Below, piece after piece: positions 50,686 through 59,757 of a stretch of DNA of 64,000 nt. This DNA is from Mesorhizobium escarrei (GTDB lineage: Bacteria > Pseudomonadota > Alphaproteobacteria > Rhizobiales > Rhizobiaceae). How positions within the stretch are numbered: position 1 is the stretch's first letter; each line of letters begins with the position of its first letter. The stretch covers positions 30,775 through 94,774 of the forward strand of contig NZ_CAKXZT010000112.1 of the NCBI RefSeq assembly GCF_935825525.1. Direction: 5' to 3'. Position numbers and translations under genes: made by a program. The notes below the pieces were generated by a model that ran no database searches, was not told the DNA's origin, and saw only the letters and a program-made list of their open reading frames with translations.

Positions 50686-53523
50686 TCACTCCGCCGCGTG
50701 AAGGCGTCGCGCCTCGATGATGGTCCTGATCTCGGCGCGGCAGGAGCCGCAATTGGTGCCGGCATGCAAGGTGGCGCCGATCGCTTCGACGCTTACGCAG
50801 CCTCCGCGCACCGCTTCGGCGATCTGATTGGCGCCGACCCCGAAACAGGAGCAGACAACGGCACCACGATCGACACTGTTGCCGCCCGGCCGCCCCGCCA
50901 CGATCGCCAGCCGCCCGCGCCGATCGGCATGGTCCGCGCTCAACTGCTCGACCGCCCAGCTGCGCGACACCGCGACCGGCTTGGGCGCAAGATAGAGCGC
51001 GCCAGTCAGCCGGCTGCCGGTAAAGCGGGCGAAGCGATAGTGCCCGCCGGCAGCGTCATGATAGGCGAGCGTCTCGCCTGGCGCGTCCGCCCCGAAAAGC
51101 GAAGCCGCGAAATCCGGCCAGTCCCGGTCGGCTTCCAGCGCAAGCTCGAGACGCCAGCCGGCAGCGCAGCGGGCGAGGCTCCAATAGTCGGCGTCGATCG
51201 AGGCTGGCCGTTCGGCAAGCACCGCGAAGCCGAACGCGACGGCAGCGAAGCGTTCCACCCGAGCGGCAACATTCTTCGAGGCCGGCTGTCCTGAAATCGG
51301 ATCGGTGATGGGCGCCACCAGCGCATCGACGCGAGCTCGCGCGGAAAACTGGTCCGTCCAATGCATCGGCACGAAGACCGAGCCTTGCCGCTGCCGCGCC
51401 GTCACCAGCGCACGAAGCAGCACCTCGCCCTGCGCGCTCGAGACGCGGGCGATGTCGGCGTCGCCGATGCCGAAGTGCTGCGCATCCGCCGGGTGGATTT
51501 CGGCGAACGGCTCGGCCAGGTGCTGCGACAGCCGCGGGCTCTTGCCGGTTCGCGTCATGGTGTGCCAGTGGTCGCGAACCCGCCCGGTGTTGAGCACAAG
51601 CGGGAATTTTTCGTTCGTGCGGGTTTGCGGAACTGGACGGATCGGGATGAAGCGCGCTTTGCCATTGGGTGTGTAGAAGTTGCCGTTGGCGAAAAAGCGG
51701 GTGCTGGGTGAGCTATGTCCAGCTTGAACACCCCCCTCTGGCCTGCCGGCCATCTCCCCCTCAAGGGGGGAGATTGGCAGCTTCCGCTGGAGCGCCTTTT
51801 CTGCAACGTCGGCGATTGGCGAAAACGACGGTGACATCCGATCTCCCCCCTTGAGGGGGAGATGGCCGGCAGGCCAGAGGGGGGTGCCTGGGCTCGGCGC
51901 TGGCCATTGGAATGGCGCCAACTCCTCATACGTCTCCGCATCGACCCCAGCATATGCACCGATGTCGAAATCGCGGGCGCCGTCATTCTCGAATGCCGAC
52001 AGCGCGGCGTGCTCGGCGAAGACATCGGCTGGCAACGCATGCGAAAACGCTTCGCCAAAACCCATCCGCCTGGCGACTTCGGCGACGATCCACCAGTCGG
52101 CCCTTGCCTCGCCGGGCGTGGCCAAAAAGGCGCGCTGGCGCGAGATGCGGCGCTCCGAATTAGTGACCGAGCCGTCCTTCTCGCCCCATGCGGCGGCGGG
52201 CAGCCGGACGTGGGCGTGGCGGACCGTGTCGGTCTTGGCCAATACGTCCGACACCGCGACAAACGGGCAGGCCTTGATCGCCGCCTCGACAGCATCGGCG
52301 TCCGGCATCGAGTCGACCGGGTTGGTTGCCATGATCCACAGCGCCTTGATGCGCCCATCGGCTACCGCCTGAAACATCTCGACCGCCTTCAGGCCGGGCT
52401 TTTCGGCGACGGTCGGTGCGCTCCAGAACCGCTGCACGCGGTCGCGGTGCTCGGGATTTTCGATCTCCATATGGGCGGCCAGCATGTTGGCCAAGCCGCC
52501 GACCTCGCGACCGCCCATGGCGTTGGGCTGGCCGGTCACCGAAAACGGTCCGGCGCCGGGCTTGCCGATGCGGCCGGTGGCGAGATGACAGTTGATGATG
52601 GCGTTGACCTTGTCGGTGCCCGAGGACGACTGGTTCACGCCCTGGCTGTAGACGGTCACCGAATTCGCCGTCGCGGCGAACAGGCTGTAGAAGCGGACAA
52701 GTTCATCCTCGCCGAGGCCCGTGGCAGCGGCGATGCCGGCAATGTCGAGCGCGGAAGCGGCAAAAAGGGCTTGCCCGAAGCCGGTCGTGTGCGCCGTGAT
52801 GTAGTTGCGGTCCAACGCGTTGTGCTGGCCGAGATAGGCGAGCAGCCCTGTGAACAGCGCGACGTCGCCATCCGCCGCGATCGCCAGATGCATGTCGGCG
52901 ATATCGGCGGTCATCGTGCGGCGCGGGTCGATCAGCACCACCTTCATCTCGGGCCGTTTTTCCCGGGCAGCGGCAATGCGCTGGTAAAGCACCGGATGGC
53001 ACCAGGCGAGATTGGAGCCGACCAGCACGATCAGGTCGGCGAGTTCCAGATCCTCGTAGCTGCCCGGCACCGTGTCAGAGCCGAAGGCGCGGCGGTGGCC
53101 GACAACCGACGAGGCCATGCACAGCCGCGAATTGGTGTCGATATTGGCCGAGCCGATGAAGCCTTTCATCAGCTTGTTGGCGACATAGTAGTCCTCGGTC
53201 AGCAATTGACCGGAGACGTAGAAGGCGACCGCGTCGGGACCATGCTCGGCGATGGTCCGCGAGAAGGTCGAGGCGACGAGATCGAGCGCTTCGTCCCAGT
53301 CGGTGCGGCGACCGTGGATCTCCGGATAGAGCAGCCGTCCGTCGAGGTCGATCGTCTCGGCCAGTGCCGAGCCCTTGGAACAGAGCCGGCCGAAGTTCGC
53401 CGGATGCTCAGGATCGCCGCGAACGGTTACCTCACCGTTCGCGGCGACCTTCGCCAGCACGCCGCAGCCCACCCCGCAATAGGGGCAGGTGGTCCTCACC
53501 TCGCGCGCTTCGTCGATCTTCAT
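50686..53523 (-). CDS. nasA: Assimilatory nitrate reductase large subunit NasA (carries an internal palindromic insertion)
   Basis: The molybdopterin enzyme reduces nitrate to nitrite in the cytoplasm. The 945-residue protein has an N-terminal [4Fe-4S] site CPYCGVGCGVL, the molybdopterin core (TNSRLCMASSVVGHRRAFGSD given in short as RLCMASSVVG), a C-terminal molybdopterin-dinucleotide domain (LNTGRVRDHWHTMTRTGKS in part), and a final BFD-like [2Fe-2S] segment VVCSCFGVG...HAGTNCGSCRAE. Residues about 546-599 are encoded by a palindromic repeat (51729-51886) and are not seen in ordinary NasA. The start at ATG 53523 lies beside the nirD stop; an upstream TTG is less likely. It ends the nrt-nir-nas unit. 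Confidence 0.93.
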   Translation of the reverse strand: MKIDEAREVRTTCPYCGVGCGVLAKVAANGEVTVRGDPEHPANFGRLCSKGSALAETIDLDGRLLYPEIHGRRTDWDEALDLVASTFSRTIAEHGPDAVAFYVSGQLLTEDYYVANKLMKGFIGSANIDTNSRLCMASSVVGHRRAFGSDTVPGSYEDLELADLIVLVGSNLAWCHPVLYQRIAAAREKRPEMKVVLIDPRRTMTADIADMHLAIAADGDVALFTGLLAYLGQHNALDRNYITAHTTGFGQALFAASALDIAGIAAATGLGEDELVRFYSLFAATANSVTVYSQGVNQSSSGTDKVNAIINCHLATGRIGKPGAGPFSVTGQPNAMGGREVGGLANMLAAHMEIENPEHRDRVQRFWSAPTVAEKPGLKAVEMFQAVADGRIKALWIMATNPVDSMPDADAVEAAIKACPFVAVSDVLAKTDTVRHAHVRLPAAAWGEKDGSVTNSERRISRQRAFLATPGEARADWWIVAEVARRMGFGEAFSHALPADVFAEHAALSAFENDGARDFDIGAYAGVDAETYEELAPFQWPAPSPGTPLWPAGHLPLKGGDRMSPSFSPIADVAEKALQRKLPISPLEGEMAGRPEGGVQAGHSSPSTRFFANGNFYTPNGKARFIPIRPVPQTRTNEKFPLVLNTGRVRDHWHTMTRTGKSPRLSQHLAEPFAEIHPADAQHFGIGDADIARVSSAQGEVLLRALVTARQRQGSVFVPMHWTDQFSARARVDALVAPITDPISGQPASKNVAARVERFAAVAFGFAVLAERPASIDADYWSLARCAAGWRLELALEADRDWPDFAASLFGADAPGETLAYHDAAGGHYRFARFTGSRLTGALYLAPKPVAVSRSWAVEQLSADHADRRGRLAIVAGRPGGNSVDRGAVVCSCFGVGANQIAEAVRGGCVSVEAIGATLHAGTNCGSCRAEIRTIIEARRLHAAE
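51729..51886. repeat. 158-bp palindromic element with perfect 46-bp inverted arms inside nasA
   Basis: Positions 51729-51774 and 51841-51886 are exact reverse complements over 46 bp. Each arm starts with CACCCCCCTCTGGCCTGCC and contains a smaller CTCCCCCTCAAGGGGGGAG dyad. The 66-bp centre has CTGCAACG and GATTGGCGAAA, also found in the intergenic element 857-1024. The whole element is translated in frame as part of nasA without a stop codon. Confidence 0.9.
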
Positions 53524-53525
53524 GC

Positions 53526-53858
53526 TCAAGCCGCGCGACTGGCCAGCGCTTCCAGCGCAATGAATAGACGCTCTCCCTCGATCCGCACCGGAATGGTGCG
53601 CACCGCACCTTCGTCAGCGCCAAGCGCCTTGCCGGTTTCCAGCGAGATCACCCAATTGTGCAGGGGACAGGTCACCGCCGCGCCATGGACGATCCCCTGC
53701 GAGAGCGGTCCGCCCTTGTGCGGGCAATGGTCCTCGATGGCAAAGACCTGGTCCTCCGCCGTGCGGAAGACGGCGATCTTGCCTTGAGGCGTGGCGACGC
53801 AGCGCGCGCCGCGGCGCGGAATGTCCGAGAGCGTGCCGACAGCAATCCAATTCATCAT
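53526..53858 (-). CDS. nirD: Nitrite reductase small subunit NirD (Rieske type)
   Basis: This 110-residue Rieske-fold protein works with NirB in reducing nitrite to ammonia. It has both ligand pairs, C-P-H in EDHCPHKGGPL and C-P-L-H in TCPLHNWVI, so it should bind a [2Fe-2S] cluster; E. coli NirD lacks these residues. ATG 53858 (or the directly following ATG 53855) follows GGAG within the end of nirB. The stop is directly before nasA. Confidence 0.93.
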   Translation of the reverse strand: MMNWIAVGTLSDIPRRGARCVATPQGKIAVFRTAEDQVFAIEDHCPHKGGPLSQGIVHGAAVTCPLHNWVISLETGKALGADEGAVRTIPVRIEGERLFIALEALASRAA

Positions 53859-53860
53859 GA

Positions 53861-56311
53861 TCACTCCGCCGCCTGCGCGAAGCCGACCGAAGCCATCGGC
53901 CGGAATTCGTGTTTGTCCTTGCCGGAAACGCGTTCCGACCACGGGTCGACCTGCGCGAATCTCTGCGAAAAGACGAAGCGGTCGAAATAGGCCTTGCGCT
54001 TCTCGCCATCGTCCATGATCTGGCGCTTGATCTCGGCGATGCCGATGCGCTTGGCCCATTTGTAGATGCGCTCGAGATAGCGGCCCTGCTCGCGATACAT
54101 CTGCGTCAGCGCCACGATATGCTCCAGTGCCTCGTCCTCGGTCTTGACCAGGCCGAGCACCTCGGTGCCCTTGATGTCGAGGCCGGCTGCCCCGGCGAAA
54201 TGGATCTCGTAGCCTGAATCGACGCAGACCACGCCGACATCCTTGCAGGTTGCCTCAGCGCAGTTCCTTGGGCAGCCCGACACCGCCATCTTGACCTTGG
54301 CCGGCGTCCACGAGCCCCACATGAATTTCTCGATGCGGACGCCGAACCCCGTCGAATCCTGCGTGCCGAAGCGGCACCAGTCCGAACCGACGCAGGTCTT
54401 TACCGTGCGCAGTCCCTTGGCATAGGCGTGACCGGAGACGAAGCCGGCCTGACCAAGATCGGCCCACACCGCCGGCAGATCCTCCTTGCGGATGCCGAGC
54501 ATGTCGATGCGCTGGCCACCGGTGACCTTGACCATTGGGATTTCGAATTTGTCGACGACATCGGCAATGGCGCGCAGTTCGGCCGCATTGGTGACGCCGC
54601 CCCACATGCGCGGCACCACCGAATAGGTGCCGTCCTTCTGGATGTTGGCGTGGACGCGCTCGTTGATGAAGCGCGACTGGTAGTCGTCGGCATACTCGTC
54701 CGGCCAGTCGCAGACGAGATAATAATTGAGCGCCGGCCGGCATTTGGCGCAGCCGCAGGAGGTGGTCCATTCCAGTTCCTGCATAACGGCGGGAATGGTC
54801 TTCAGGCCCTTGGCCTTGATCAGCCGGCGGACCTCATCATGGCCGAGCGTGGTGCAGCCGCACATCGGTTGCACCGCCGCCGGATTATATTTGTCGCCGA
54901 TGGTAAGCACCATCAGCTTTTCGACCAGCCCGGTGCAGGAGCCGCAGGAGGCGGACGCCTTGGTGTGAGCGCGCACGTCGTCGAGCGAGGTCAGGCCTTT
55001 AGCCGTGATCGCGCCAGTGATCTTTCCCTTGCAAACGCCGTTGCAGCCGCAGATTTCCGCATCATTCGGCAAGGCTGCAACGGCCGCCATAGGGTCCAAG
55101 GAGGCGCCTCCCTGGTATGACTGGCCGAAGATAAGCGTGTCGCGCATTTCCGATATGTCGGTCTGCTTCTTCTTAAGGTCGTTGAACCAGGCGCCGTCCG
55201 CCGTCTCGCCGTAAAGCACGGTGCCGATGATGCGGTCATCCCTGAGCACCAGCCGTTTGTAGACGCCGGCGGCGGCATCGCGCAGCACGATCTCCTGGCG
55301 GTCCTCGCCCTCGGCAAAGTCGCCGAGCGAGAACAGCTCGATGCCGGTGACCTTGAGCTTGGTCGGCGTATCCATATGGACGAAAGCCGCCGCCTCGTTG
55401 CCGGCAAGCTGGCTGGCTGCGACGCGCGCCATCTCGTAGAGCGGCGCGACAAGCCCGTAGACCTGTCCGTTGACCTCGGCGCATTCGCCGAGCGCGTAGA
55501 TATCGGGATCGTTGCTGCGCATGCCAGAGTCGACGACGATGCCGCGATTGACGGCAATGCCGGCGTCCTTCGCCAACGCCGCATTCGGCCTGATGCCCAC
55601 CGCCATGACGACCAGCGTCGCCGGGATGATGGTTCCGTCGGCGAGTTCCACCTGCTCGACCTTGCCCTTGCCTGTGATCGCCTGGGTGTTGGCCTTGGTG
55701 ATGACCTTGATGCCGCGTTGCTCGACAGCTCGCTGCAGCAGATAGCCGGCGGCCGGATCAAGCTGACGCTCCATCAGCGTCGGCATGACGTGCAGCACGG
55801 TGACGTCCATGCCTTGCGAGTTCAAGCCCGCTGCCGCCTCCAGCCCGAGTAAACCCCCGCCGATGACCACGGCCTTGGCTCGCGACTGGGCGGCAAGCAG
55901 CATGGCCTGGACGTCGTCGAGATCGCGATAGGTGAGCACGCCCGGCAGATCGTGGCCGGGCACCGGAATGATGAACGGCACCGAGCCGGTGGCGATGACG
56001 AGCTTGTCATAAGACTCGGTGACGCCGTGGTCGGAAGTGACCGTCTTCGCCGTCCGGTCGATGGCGACGATCTTGTGGCCCTTGTAGAGGGTGATGCCGT
56101 TGGCGATGTACCAGCCGTCGCCATGGATGATGATCTCTTCGAAGGCCTTCTCACCCGACAGCACCGGCGACAGCATGATGCGGTCGTAATTGACCCGCGG
56201 CTCGGCGTTGAAGATGGTGACCTGGTAGCGACCGGGCACCTGTTCGAAAAGGTGCTCCAGCATCCGCCCGGGCGCCATGCCGTTGCCGATGATGACGAGT
56301 TTTTCGGTCAT
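53861..56311 (-). CDS. nirB: Assimilatory nitrite reductase large subunit NirB
   Basis: This 816-residue NAD(P)H-dependent enzyme reduces nitrite to ammonium by six electrons. It has an FAD domain (LVIIGNGMAPGRMLEHL, then GGLLGLEAAAGL for NAD(P)H), a BFD-like [2Fe-2S] domain (CGCNGVCKGKI and CGSCTGLVEKL), a second Cys set (CGCAKCRPALNYYL) and siroheme/[4Fe-4S] ligands (CVGSDWCRFGTQDS and SGCPRNCAEATCKD). It is full length. nrtD lies upstream with a 5-bp gap, so it is in the same operon as the nitrate transporter. Confidence 0.95.
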   Translation of the reverse strand: MTEKLVIIGNGMAPGRMLEHLFEQVPGRYQVTIFNAEPRVNYDRIMLSPVLSGEKAFEEIIIHGDGWYIANGITLYKGHKIVAIDRTAKTVTSDHGVTESYDKLVIATGSVPFIIPVPGHDLPGVLTYRDLDDVQAMLLAAQSRAKAVVIGGGLLGLEAAAGLNSQGMDVTVLHVMPTLMERQLDPAAGYLLQRAVEQRGIKVITKANTQAITGKGKVEQVELADGTIIPATLVVMAVGIRPNAALAKDAGIAVNRGIVVDSGMRSNDPDIYALGECAEVNGQVYGLVAPLYEMARVAASQLAGNEAAAFVHMDTPTKLKVTGIELFSLGDFAEGEDRQEIVLRDAAAGVYKRLVLRDDRIIGTVLYGETADGAWFNDLKKKQTDISEMRDTLIFGQSYQGGASLDPMAAVAALPNDAEICGCNGVCKGKITGAITAKGLTSLDDVRAHTKASASCGSCTGLVEKLMVLTIGDKYNPAAVQPMCGCTTLGHDEVRRLIKAKGLKTIPAVMQELEWTTSCGCAKCRPALNYYLVCDWPDEYADDYQSRFINERVHANIQKDGTYSVVPRMWGGVTNAAELRAIADVVDKFEIPMVKVTGGQRIDMLGIRKEDLPAVWADLGQAGFVSGHAYAKGLRTVKTCVGSDWCRFGTQDSTGFGVRIEKFMWGSWTPAKVKMAVSGCPRNCAEATCKDVGVVCVDSGYEIHFAGAAGLDIKGTEVLGLVKTEDEALEHIVALTQMYREQGRYLERIYKWAKRIGIAEIKRQIMDDGEKRKAYFDRFVFSQRFAQVDPWSERVSGKDKHEFRPMASVGFAQAAE

Positions 56312-56316
56312 TTGAG

Positions 56317-57114
56317 CTACTCCGCGGCTTCGACGAAGCGGTGGCGTTCGTAGAGGAACTTCAGCACCGCCTCGCGGCAGCGCAGGAAGGTCCGGTCGGA
56401 GGAAAGCTCGACGCGGCGGCGCGGCCGGGCCAGCGGCACGGCAAGCACCTCGCCGATGGTCGCCGCCGGGCCGTTGGTCATCATCACGATGCGGTCGGAC
56501 AACAGCACCGCTTCGTCGACGTCGTGGGTGATCATGATCGTCGTCGAGCCAAGCCTCGAATGGATATCCATCACCGCGTCCTGCAGATGCGCGCGCGTCA
56601 GCGCGTCGAGCGCACCGAAGGGCTCGTCGAGCAGCAGGATCTTAGGCTCCATGGCCAGCGCGCGGGCGATGCCGACGCGCTGCTTCATGCCGCCCGAAAT
56701 CTCGGCCGGCCGCTTGTCCCTGGCATGCGCCATCTGCACGAGGTCGAGATTGCGCATGATCCAGTCGTGCCGTTCGGCTCGGCTCCTGGTGCGGCCGAAC
56801 ACCTTCGACACCGCCAGGTTGATGTTTTCGTAGACGGTGAGCCATGGCAGCAGGCTGTGGTTCTGGAACACCACGGCGCGTTCAGGACCGGGGCTGTCGA
56901 CCTCCTTGTTTTCGAGCAGGACGGCTCCGGCGGTCACTTTCGTCAGCCCGGCGATCAGGTTGAGCAAGGTCGACTTGCCGCAGCCGGAATGGCCGATGAT
57001 CGAGACGAATTCGCCCTTGTCGATGGTCAGCCGGATGTCTTTCAGCACCTCGCTGACCTGGCCGCCGCGGGCGAAGGACTTGTCGATATGGTCGAGTTTC
57101 AGATAGGCCGTCAT
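56317..57114 (-). CDS. nrtD: Nitrate ABC transporter ATP-binding protein NrtD
   Basis: This 265-residue ATPase of the nitrate/sulfonate/taurine class has Walker A GHSGCGKSTLLN, Q-loop FQNHSLLPWL, signature ISGGMKQRVGIARAL, Walker B LLLDEPFGALDA and H-loop ITHDVDEAV. ATG 57114 follows GAGGAGAG. It has only the ABC domain, unlike NrtC, which carries a fused binding domain. With NrtA and NrtB it imports nitrate for NasA. Confidence 0.93.
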   Translation of the reverse strand: MTAYLKLDHIDKSFARGGQVSEVLKDIRLTIDKGEFVSIIGHSGCGKSTLLNLIAGLTKVTAGAVLLENKEVDSPGPERAVVFQNHSLLPWLTVYENINLAVSKVFGRTRSRAERHDWIMRNLDLVQMAHARDKRPAEISGGMKQRVGIARALAMEPKILLLDEPFGALDALTRAHLQDAVMDIHSRLGSTTIMITHDVDEAVLLSDRIVMMTNGPAATIGEVLAVPLARPRRRVELSSDRTFLRCREAVLKFLYERHRFVEAAE

Positions 57115-57124
57115 TGCCCTCTCC

Positions 57125-58021
57125 TCACTTTGCCGTTGTGCCGCGGGTGACGAAGGCGCCGACCGCCGCGACCAGGCGGTCGAGGCAAAAGCCGGTGACG
57201 CCGATATAGGCGAGCGCAACGATGATGTCGGGCAGCCGCGACGAGTTCCAGGCGTCCCAGATGAAGAAGCCGATGCCGACGCCGCCGGTCAGCATTTCGG
57301 CGGCGACGATGGCAAGCCAGGACAGACCGATGCCGATGCGCAGGCCGGTGAAGATGTAAGGTGCCGCGGCCGGCACCATGATCTTCACGAAGAATTCGAG
57401 CTGGTTGAGCCTGAGGATGCGCGAGACGTTGCGATAGTCCTCTGGAATGTTGCGAACGCCGACGGCGGTGTTGATGATCACTGGCCAGATCGAGGTGATG
57501 AAGATGACGAAGATCGCCGACGGGCTGGAGTCGCGGAAAGCGGCCAGCGACAGCGGCAGCCAGGCGAGCGGCGGCACGGTGCGCAGAATCTGGAACACCG
57601 GGTCGAGACCGCGCATCGCCCAGATCGACTGGCCGACCAGCGCGCCGAGCGCAACGCCGACAATTGCAGCCAGGCCGAAGCCGATGGCGACGCGCTGCAG
57701 CGAGATCAGCACCCGCCAGGCCAGTCCGATATCCTGCGGACCATAATCGAAGAACGGATGGGCGATCAGATCGTAGGCCTCGGTCCATACCTGGCTAGGC
57801 GGCGGCAAGCTGGCGTTGGGCGACGAGCAGGCGATCTGCCAGATGACGAGCATGACCACGATGACGACTGCCGGCGGCACCAGCGTGCTCGCCAGCTTGC
57901 CGGCGATCGCGCCGGGTTCGAAGCGGCGCCTCACCTTGGCGGTGAAAGCTATGACCTCTGCGGGTTTGGCAGGCGTGGGGAACGCCTTCACCTTGGGGTT
58001 CTCGATGGCTTGGATAGACAT
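57125..58021 (-). CDS. nrtB: Nitrate ABC transporter permease NrtB
   Basis: This 298-residue inner-membrane permease has six hydrophobic segments after a cytoplasmic N-terminus of about 45 residues. The motif facing the ATPase is NIPEDYRNVSRILRLNQLEFFVKIMVP (an EAA-like loop). ATG 58021 follows AAGGAGC. It lies between nrtA (65-bp gap) and nrtD (10-bp gap). Substrate assignment comes from the operon. Confidence 0.92.
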   Translation of the reverse strand: MSIQAIENPKVKAFPTPAKPAEVIAFTAKVRRRFEPGAIAGKLASTLVPPAVVIVVMLVIWQIACSSPNASLPPPSQVWTEAYDLIAHPFFDYGPQDIGLAWRVLISLQRVAIGFGLAAIVGVALGALVGQSIWAMRGLDPVFQILRTVPPLAWLPLSLAAFRDSSPSAIFVIFITSIWPVIINTAVGVRNIPEDYRNVSRILRLNQLEFFVKIMVPAAAPYIFTGLRIGIGLSWLAIVAAEMLTGGVGIGFFIWDAWNSSRLPDIIVALAYIGVTGFCLDRLVAAVGAFVTRGTTAK

Positions 58022-58086
58022 TTCGCAAAAAGCTCCTTGAGCATTGGACCGACAGGCGGCGCCAAGTGGCGGCGCTGCCGGCGACG

Positions 58087-59403
58087 TCAGGCCGATGCCT
58101 TGATCTTCAGGCTGTCGAGATAGGCGGACGGATTGGCCGGATCGAAGATCTTGCCGTCGAAGAAGGTTTCGACACCGCGCGATGAAGACGCCGGGATGTC
58201 TGCCGCAGCGACGCCGAGAGCCTTCGCCGCCTCGCGCCACAGATCTTCGCGGTTGACCTGATCGACCAGCGCCTTGATGTCGGTGGTCGCCGCGAATTTG
58301 CCCCAGCGGATGTTCTCGGCGAGGAACCAGCTGTCGTGGCTCTTGAACGGATAGGACACACCGCCCTTCCAGAACTTCATGTAGAGGTCGGTGCCGGTGG
58401 CGACGCGGTCATTGCCATAGTTGATGTCGCCCTTGAGGCGGCCGATGATGTCGGCGGTCGGCACGTTCATCCATTGCCGCTTGCCGATGATGGCCGCCAT
58501 CTCGTCCTTGTTTTCCATGGCTTCGCACCATTGCTGGGCTTCCATGACGGCCATCAGGATCGCCTTGGTGGCGTTCGGGTTCTTGTCGATGAAGGCGGCG
58601 CGCAGGCCGAGCGCCTTTTCCGGATGGCCCTTCCAGAGTTCGCCGGTTGTGGTCGCGGTGAAGCCGACGCCCTGATGGACGAGCTGCTCGTTCCACGGCT
58701 CGCCGACGCAGAACACGTCCATGTTGCCGACCTTCATGTTGGCGACCATCTGCGGCGGCGGCACGACGATGGTCGAGACATCCTTGTCGGGATCGATGCC
58801 GCCGGCAGCCAGCCAGTAGCGCAACCAGAGATCATGGGTGCCGCCTGGGAAGGTCATGGCGGCTTTCACCTCCTTGCCTTCGGCCTTCTTGGCCGCGAAG
58901 GCTTCCTTCAGCTTGGAGGCATCGAGGCCGACGCCGGTGCCGGCATATTCCTGCGCGACGGAAATCGCCTGGCAGTCGTAGTTGAGTCGCGCCACGATCG
59001 CCATCGGCATCGGCTGGTTGTTCTGCGTCACCTTGCCGGTGTGCATCAGGTAAGGCATCGGCGTCAGGATATGGGCGCCGTCGATGCCGTTGGCTTCGCC
59101 GCCGAGCATCAGGTTGTCGCGGGTCGCGCCCCAGGAGGCCTGCTTGAGCACCTCGACATCGGGCATGCCGAATTTTTCGAACAGGCCCTTCTGCTTGGCG
59201 ATCATCAGCGGTGCGGCATCGGTCAGCGCGATGAAGCCGAGCTTGGCGCCCGTCACTTCCGGCGAGGCGGTCGCGGCATAGGCGCCGGACGGCAGCAGCG
59301 CGCGCGCCGCCGCCAGCGTTGCCGCAGTGGCCGCGCTCATCATCAGGAAATCGCGGCGGGTGACGCCCTTGAGGGCGGATTGGGTTTTGATGCGTTTCGT
59401 CAT
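58087..59403 (-). CDS. nrtA: Nitrate ABC transporter substrate-binding protein NrtA
   Basis: This 438-residue CmpA/NrtA-type protein has a twin-arginine signal (VTRRDFLMMSAATAATLAAA, cleavage after SGAYA about residue 45). The nitrate-binding fold motifs include GFIALTDAAPLMIAKQKGLF, WGATRDNLMLGGEANGIDGAH, TFPGGTHDLWLRYWLAAGGI and CVGEPWNEQLV. ATG 59403 is preferred over ATG 59409 because GGAG is then at normal spacing. It opens the structural operon; the leader before it carries a NasT-type control region. Confidence 0.93.
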   Translation of the reverse strand: MTKRIKTQSALKGVTRRDFLMMSAATAATLAAARALLPSGAYAATASPEVTGAKLGFIALTDAAPLMIAKQKGLFEKFGMPDVEVLKQASWGATRDNLMLGGEANGIDGAHILTPMPYLMHTGKVTQNNQPMPMAIVARLNYDCQAISVAQEYAGTGVGLDASKLKEAFAAKKAEGKEVKAAMTFPGGTHDLWLRYWLAAGGIDPDKDVSTIVVPPPQMVANMKVGNMDVFCVGEPWNEQLVHQGVGFTATTTGELWKGHPEKALGLRAAFIDKNPNATKAILMAVMEAQQWCEAMENKDEMAAIIGKRQWMNVPTADIIGRLKGDINYGNDRVATGTDLYMKFWKGGVSYPFKSHDSWFLAENIRWGKFAATTDIKALVDQVNREDLWREAAKALGVAAADIPASSSRGVETFFDGKIFDPANPSAYLDSLKIKASA

Positions 59404-59464
59404 CGTCATCTCCGTTGGGCGCGGCTTGGGATCTGCGCCGTCGATTGCGTGTTCGACCAAAAAC

Positions 59465-59531
59465 AAAAAAGCCGCCGGCCAGGCCATTACGTCCGTTGAT
59501 CCGGATCGCGTGTTGACCTGAGCGGCAGCTT
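59465..59531 (-). terminator. Attenuator terminator in the nrtA leader
   Basis: In the leader RNA (minus strand) the left arm AAGCTGCCGCTCAGG (complement of 59517-59531) pairs, with small mismatches, with CCTGGCCGGCGGCTT (complement of 59469-59483). A run TTTTTTGTTTTT follows at once. This is a classic intrinsic terminator placed about 60 nt before the nrtA start, matching the NasT antitermination scheme. Confidence 0.75.
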
Positions 59532-59538
59532 TGCCTGT

Positions 59539-59558
59539 GGCGCCCGCCATTGGACGCC
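59539..59558 (-). promoter_or_regulatory. ANTAR (NasT) target hairpin with AAUGGC hexaloop
   Basis: In the leader RNA, GGCGUCC pairs with GGGCGCC over 7 bp (one G-U pair), closing the six-base loop AAUGGC. A at loop position 1 and G at position 4 are the defining bases of ANTAR recognition hairpins. It lies directly 5' of the terminator arm. A preceding dyad (TTCC...GGAA around GGCCTTCAGGCC) at about 59564-59586 may be the first hairpin of the pair, but its loop is less canonical. Confidence 0.7.
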
Positions 59559-59590
59559 GTATTCCGTGGCCTGAAGGCCTATGGAACACT

Positions 59591-59607
59591 ATGCAGGAAC
59601 CGTGCCA
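59591..59607 (-). promoter_or_regulatory. Sigma-54-like promoter of the nrt-nir-nas operon
   Basis: On the minus strand the sequence TGGCACGGTTCCTGCAT matches the sigma-54 consensus TGGCACG-N4-TTGCW, except C for the first T of the -12 element. Transcription would start near 59580, giving a leader of about 177 nt that contains the ANTAR hairpin and terminator. Two dyads upstream (TTGTGC-N4-GCACAA, 59707-59722, and GTGCAGTGCAC, 59728-59738) are possible NtrC enhancer sites. Confidence 0.6.
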
Positions 59608-59757
59608 CTTGGAAAAAACGACCGATTAAGCAATAAAAACAATCGAGCGCGCGGGCGTGAAGGCTGGAGCGCCGGATTGTCGATGCTCATGCGGCAGTCA
59701 CATTCATTGTGCAGTGGCACAAAAATTGTGCAGTGCACGATAGTGCGCAAGGAATGC

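Noticed and set aside
59715..59731. Plus-strand TGGCAC-N5-TTGTGC resembling a sigma-54 promoter
   Set aside because: It points into the 3' end of nasS with no plus-strand gene there, and the -12 element lacks GC at the right place. The overlapping dyads are better read as activator sites.
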